A stretch of 7,675 nucleotides of DNA from an uncultured Oscillospiraceae bacterium (GTDB lineage: Bacteria; Bacillota; Clostridia; Oscillospirales; Acutalibacteraceae), in assembly GCA_900549675.1 (NCBI GenBank), contig URPG01000093.1, positions 1 through 7,675 on the forward strand, read 5' to 3'. The translations under genes were made by a program, and so were the position numbers. The notes beneath the pieces were generated by a model, which was given only the letters and a program-made list of their open reading frames with translations, was not told where the DNA came from and made no database searches. Positions 5,718-7,675 of this stretch are shown in pieces (position 1 is the first letter of the stretch; each line of letters begins with the position of its first letter).

Positions 5718-6541
5718 TTCAAGTGGCGGGGCGAAGATTTGATATTGCGCCCATGAAATCGGAATACGGAGAAAACAGCGTACAATATCAAGTGCTGCAA
5801 AAGATGAATCAAAGCTCGGCGGTTTATTCATTCAGCAGTATCGGAGAATTGCGTTTCATGCTGACAATGCGAAAGGATACTGTGGAAGCCGCTAGACTGC
5901 AAAATAAGAGTGGCTTACGGTTTGCGATTTTTCATGACGCTTTTTGCAATGAGCAGTATTGGCAGAGAACCTCAAATGGCGGCTTTCAACTAAAAAGGGG
6001 TGCTGTACCCAGTGAAGCTATTCTGGATATTTTCAAGAATGGACGTTTATATGGCACAGAATGTGCCACCGCTATGGTGATTATCATTTATAAAGCCGTG
6101 TTGGAGGCTTATGGGACAGATTTATTTAATCGTACGTTCCGTAACATTTATCTCATGGATTGGACCATCCGTCAACCGCTTTTACAGGAAATCGGTACGC
6201 CTAAGCCGGCCGCTGATATTCTATTGGGAGATAGAGTCTATTTTGCCAATCCGCAAGTGAGTCCGGATACATCATGGTGGCGCGGAGAAAACGTAATTGT
6301 ATTGCCGGAGGGTTTGTATTATGGGCATGGAATTGGAATTCAAAACGCAGAGAATATCATTAAATCACTGAATCGGAACCGTATTCCCGATGCTACACAA
6401 AGTGCTTATTTAATGGATAAAGCGGCCAGACCCAACTACAAAAAGTTGTTTGATGTGTGGCAAAACAATCAAAGGGCAAGCGGGCCTTTGGTGTGGGATT
6501 TTCCTCATGCAACTCCTGCACGAACAAGTCAAATACGATAA
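5714..6541 (+). CDS. tgl: Protein-glutamine gamma-glutamyltransferase (spore-coat transglutaminase)
   Basis: Tgl (EC 2.3.2.13) forms epsilon-(gamma-glutamyl)lysine cross-links between coat proteins late in sporulation, acting in the mother cell on the forming spore coat. The GTG start at 5714 is chosen because GAGGAG (5700-5705) lies 8 nt upstream and the product then begins MIQVAGRRFDIAP, parallel to the Bacillus subtilis enzyme (MIIVSGQ). An ATG at 5678 lies inside the previous gene without support. The 275-aa length is slightly above the Bacillus one, about 245. Family blocks include FAIFHDAFCNEQYW (70-83), LYGTECATAMVIIIY (112-126), LMDW (147-150), LLGDRVYFANP (170-180), WRGENVIVL (189-197), YYGHGIGI (202-209) and QSAYLM near 240. 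The catalytic cysteine C117 with adjacent E116, and E192 in the WRGEN motif, match Cys116, Glu115 and Glu187 of B. subtilis as I remember them. The extra length is a C-terminal tail ending near WDFPHATPARTSQIR. Confidence 0.95.
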   Translation: MIQVAGRRFDIAPMKSEYGENSVQYQVLQKMNQSSAVYSFSSIGELRFMLTMRKDTVEAARLQNKSGLRFAIFHDAFCNEQYWQRTSNGGFQLKRGAVPSEAILDIFKNGRLYGTECATAMVIIIYKAVLEAYGTDLFNRTFRNIYLMDWTIRQPLLQEIGTPKPAADILLGDRVYFANPQVSPDTSWWRGENVIVLPEGLYYGHGIGIQNAENIIKSLNRNRIPDATQSAYLMDKAARPNYKKLFDVWQNNQRASGPLVWDFPHATPARTSQIR

Positions 6542-6567
6542 AAATAATAAGAGAAAGGGTTTATCTT

Positions 6568-7675
6568 ATGAGCCAAAAGTTTCGGCCATTTGCTGCGGAA
6601 GTAGAAAGAATGATTGCGGAGGAACGATGTGTAAAAATATTGGAAATCGGAAAAGGAGATAATTGCTACGGTGCTTTTATGGCAGATTGTCAATATCGCT
6701 TTCAAATTCCATACGGACGAATTGATAAGATGCTTTTGACAGAGAAATCACCTGAGATTTCCCATCAGGTCTATCATCAGGTAATCAATTTTGAATCCAT
6801 AGAAGATTTAAAAAAAATTTCTCTTTATGACTTTATCCTCATCACCGATTTATTTGAAACACTAACCTTGGAACAGGCAAAACAGGTTATCGAGATTTTA
6901 CAGGCTAAGGTCACACAGCAGGTGATGGTCATTACGCCCGAATATGCTCAAAACGGTAAACGAATCTACCATCCTGTGGCCTTTATGGGAATTGACTTTG
7001 CTTACACCATGACTTGGATTGAAGGACGGAATTGGCAGACCTATCAGTTTTTCCCCAAAATGAATTATCCAAGATTACCAATTGATGAAATTGAATCTGT
7101 AAATGGGCCGGTACAACCTATGCGCATTGCGTTTATTATTCCTCATTTGGGTTTGACCGGAGGGATGAAAGCCATTGTCGGACAAATCAAGTTGCTGACA
7201 GGCAAAGGACATAAAGTGGACGTATACTATCGTGCGGAAAAAGCAGAAAGTGCATTGCCAAGCTGGGGGGTCATTTCCCGAGAAGATTATGCAGAGCAGT
7301 ATATTGTGCCGCCGGGTGAACGTTTTTTAGACCACATTCAAGATACGGATATTATCTTTTTAGCGTGGGCATCACAGATGTGGGAATTTGTGGAATCTCA
7401 GATTCCTGTCGTTATGTGGGAACAAGGTTTTGAATGGTTTTACGGCGACTATAAAACCGTGATATCCAGTCGGGACCGCAGACGGCTGAATATGCATGGT
7501 ATGTATCGCCTGCCGGTTTGGCTGATGTCGGTTTCCTATACCAATCAAAAGGTCATGCAGGGTATTTATAACCGTAAAACACCGTATTGCCCCTGCGGAA
7601 TTGACACTTCTTTTTATCATCCCAGCGAGAAAAATACAGAAGAACTGCCGGTGATTCTTCTGGTAGGAAACCCCT
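6568..7675 (+). CDS. Glycosyltransferase (GT4-like) with degenerate methyltransferase-like N-terminal domain, 3' end outside window
   Basis: The ATG at 6568 has AAAGGG (6554-6559) 8 nt upstream and begins 26 bp after tgl on the same strand. The frame is open for 369 codons to the window edge, so it is truncated only by the window. Residues 1-180 resemble a Rossmann methyltransferase fold: VKILEIGKGDNCYG (22-35) where motif I would be, YDFILITDLFETL (87-99) and VMVITPEY (119-126). The glycine-rich loop is shortened, so activity there is doubtful. Residues 185-369 resemble the N-terminal half of a GT-B, family-4-type glycosyltransferase: MRIAFIIPHLGLTGGMKAIVGQI (185-207), then CGID-SFYHP (343-351), the equivalent of the common NGVDT-FHP, then ILLVGNP, where the nucleotide-sugar domain begins. 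No signal peptide or membrane segment is seen. Next to tgl, a role in glycosylating a spore-surface protein is an inference; polysaccharide synthesis is an alternative. Confidence 0.82.
   Translation, partial: MSQKFRPFAAEVERMIAEERCVKILEIGKGDNCYGAFMADCQYRFQIPYGRIDKMLLTEKSPEISHQVYHQVINFESIEDLKKISLYDFILITDLFETLTLEQAKQVIEILQAKVTQQVMVITPEYAQNGKRIYHPVAFMGIDFAYTMTWIEGRNWQTYQFFPKMNYPRLPIDEIESVNGPVQPMRIAFIIPHLGLTGGMKAIVGQIKLLTGKGHKVDVYYRAEKAESALPSWGVISREDYAEQYIVPPGERFLDHIQDTDIIFLAWASQMWEFVESQIPVVMWEQGFEWFYGDYKTVISSRDRRRLNMHGMYRLPVWLMSVSYTNQKVMQGIYNRKTPYCPCGIDTSFYHPSEKNTEELPVILLVGNP

Noticed and set aside
7372..7620. Open frame of 82 codons on the minus strand near the window end
   Set aside because: It lies opposite the conserved glycosyltransferase frame, which is uninterrupted to the window edge, and has no ribosome binding site or family resemblance.

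Overview
The window looks like part of the chromosome of a low- to mid-GC, endospore-forming Firmicute, probably a clostridial or related anaerobe. This is inferred from a Tgl-type spore-coat transglutaminase gene, an ECF-type vitamin transporter gene, two riboswitches typical of Firmicutes, strong AGGAGG-like ribosome binding sites and TTG/GTG starts. I cannot name the genus. I see no insertion sequence, CRISPR array, tRNA or rRNA.

Layout. (1) 1-788, plus strand: the 3' two-thirds of xylA (xylose isomerase), cut by the window edge. (2) 810-841: a hairpin with A/T tracts on both flanks, serving as a terminator for the convergent genes on either side. (3) 857-3270, minus strand: lepA (elongation factor 4) followed by pgsA (phosphatidylglycerophosphate synthase), 41 bp apart and probably co-transcribed. 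(4) 3271-3925: a 655-bp divergent intergenic region. It carries a likely lepA promoter and a 14-bp palindrome on the lepA side. On the plus-strand side it carries a near-consensus promoter, a ZTP riboswitch, and then a THF riboswitch with a strong terminator. (5) 3926-4798: a folate-type ECF S-component (folT), then a terminator at 4853-4887. (6) 4965 to the window end, plus strand: an unrecognised 250-aa protein gene, tgl (overlapping it by 4 bp), and 26 bp later a large protein with a degenerate methyltransferase-like N-terminus joined to a family-4-type glycosyltransferase, cut by the window edge.

The most interesting part is the folT leader. Two riboswitches that sense opposite faces of the same metabolic state lie in series, each followed by a terminator-like element. 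ZTP accumulates when 10-formyl-tetrahydrofolate is short, and THF is the folate itself. From the known behaviour of the two classes (ZTP usually turns genes on, THF in front of folT usually turns them off), the leader should let RNA polymerase reach the folate-uptake gene only when ZTP is high and THF is low. This two-input logic is an inference; the aptamer signatures and competing helices are visible in the sequence.

The tgl cluster suggests a spore-surface assembly locus: a cross-linking enzyme, a translationally coupled unknown protein that could be its partner or substrate, and a sugar-transfer enzyme.
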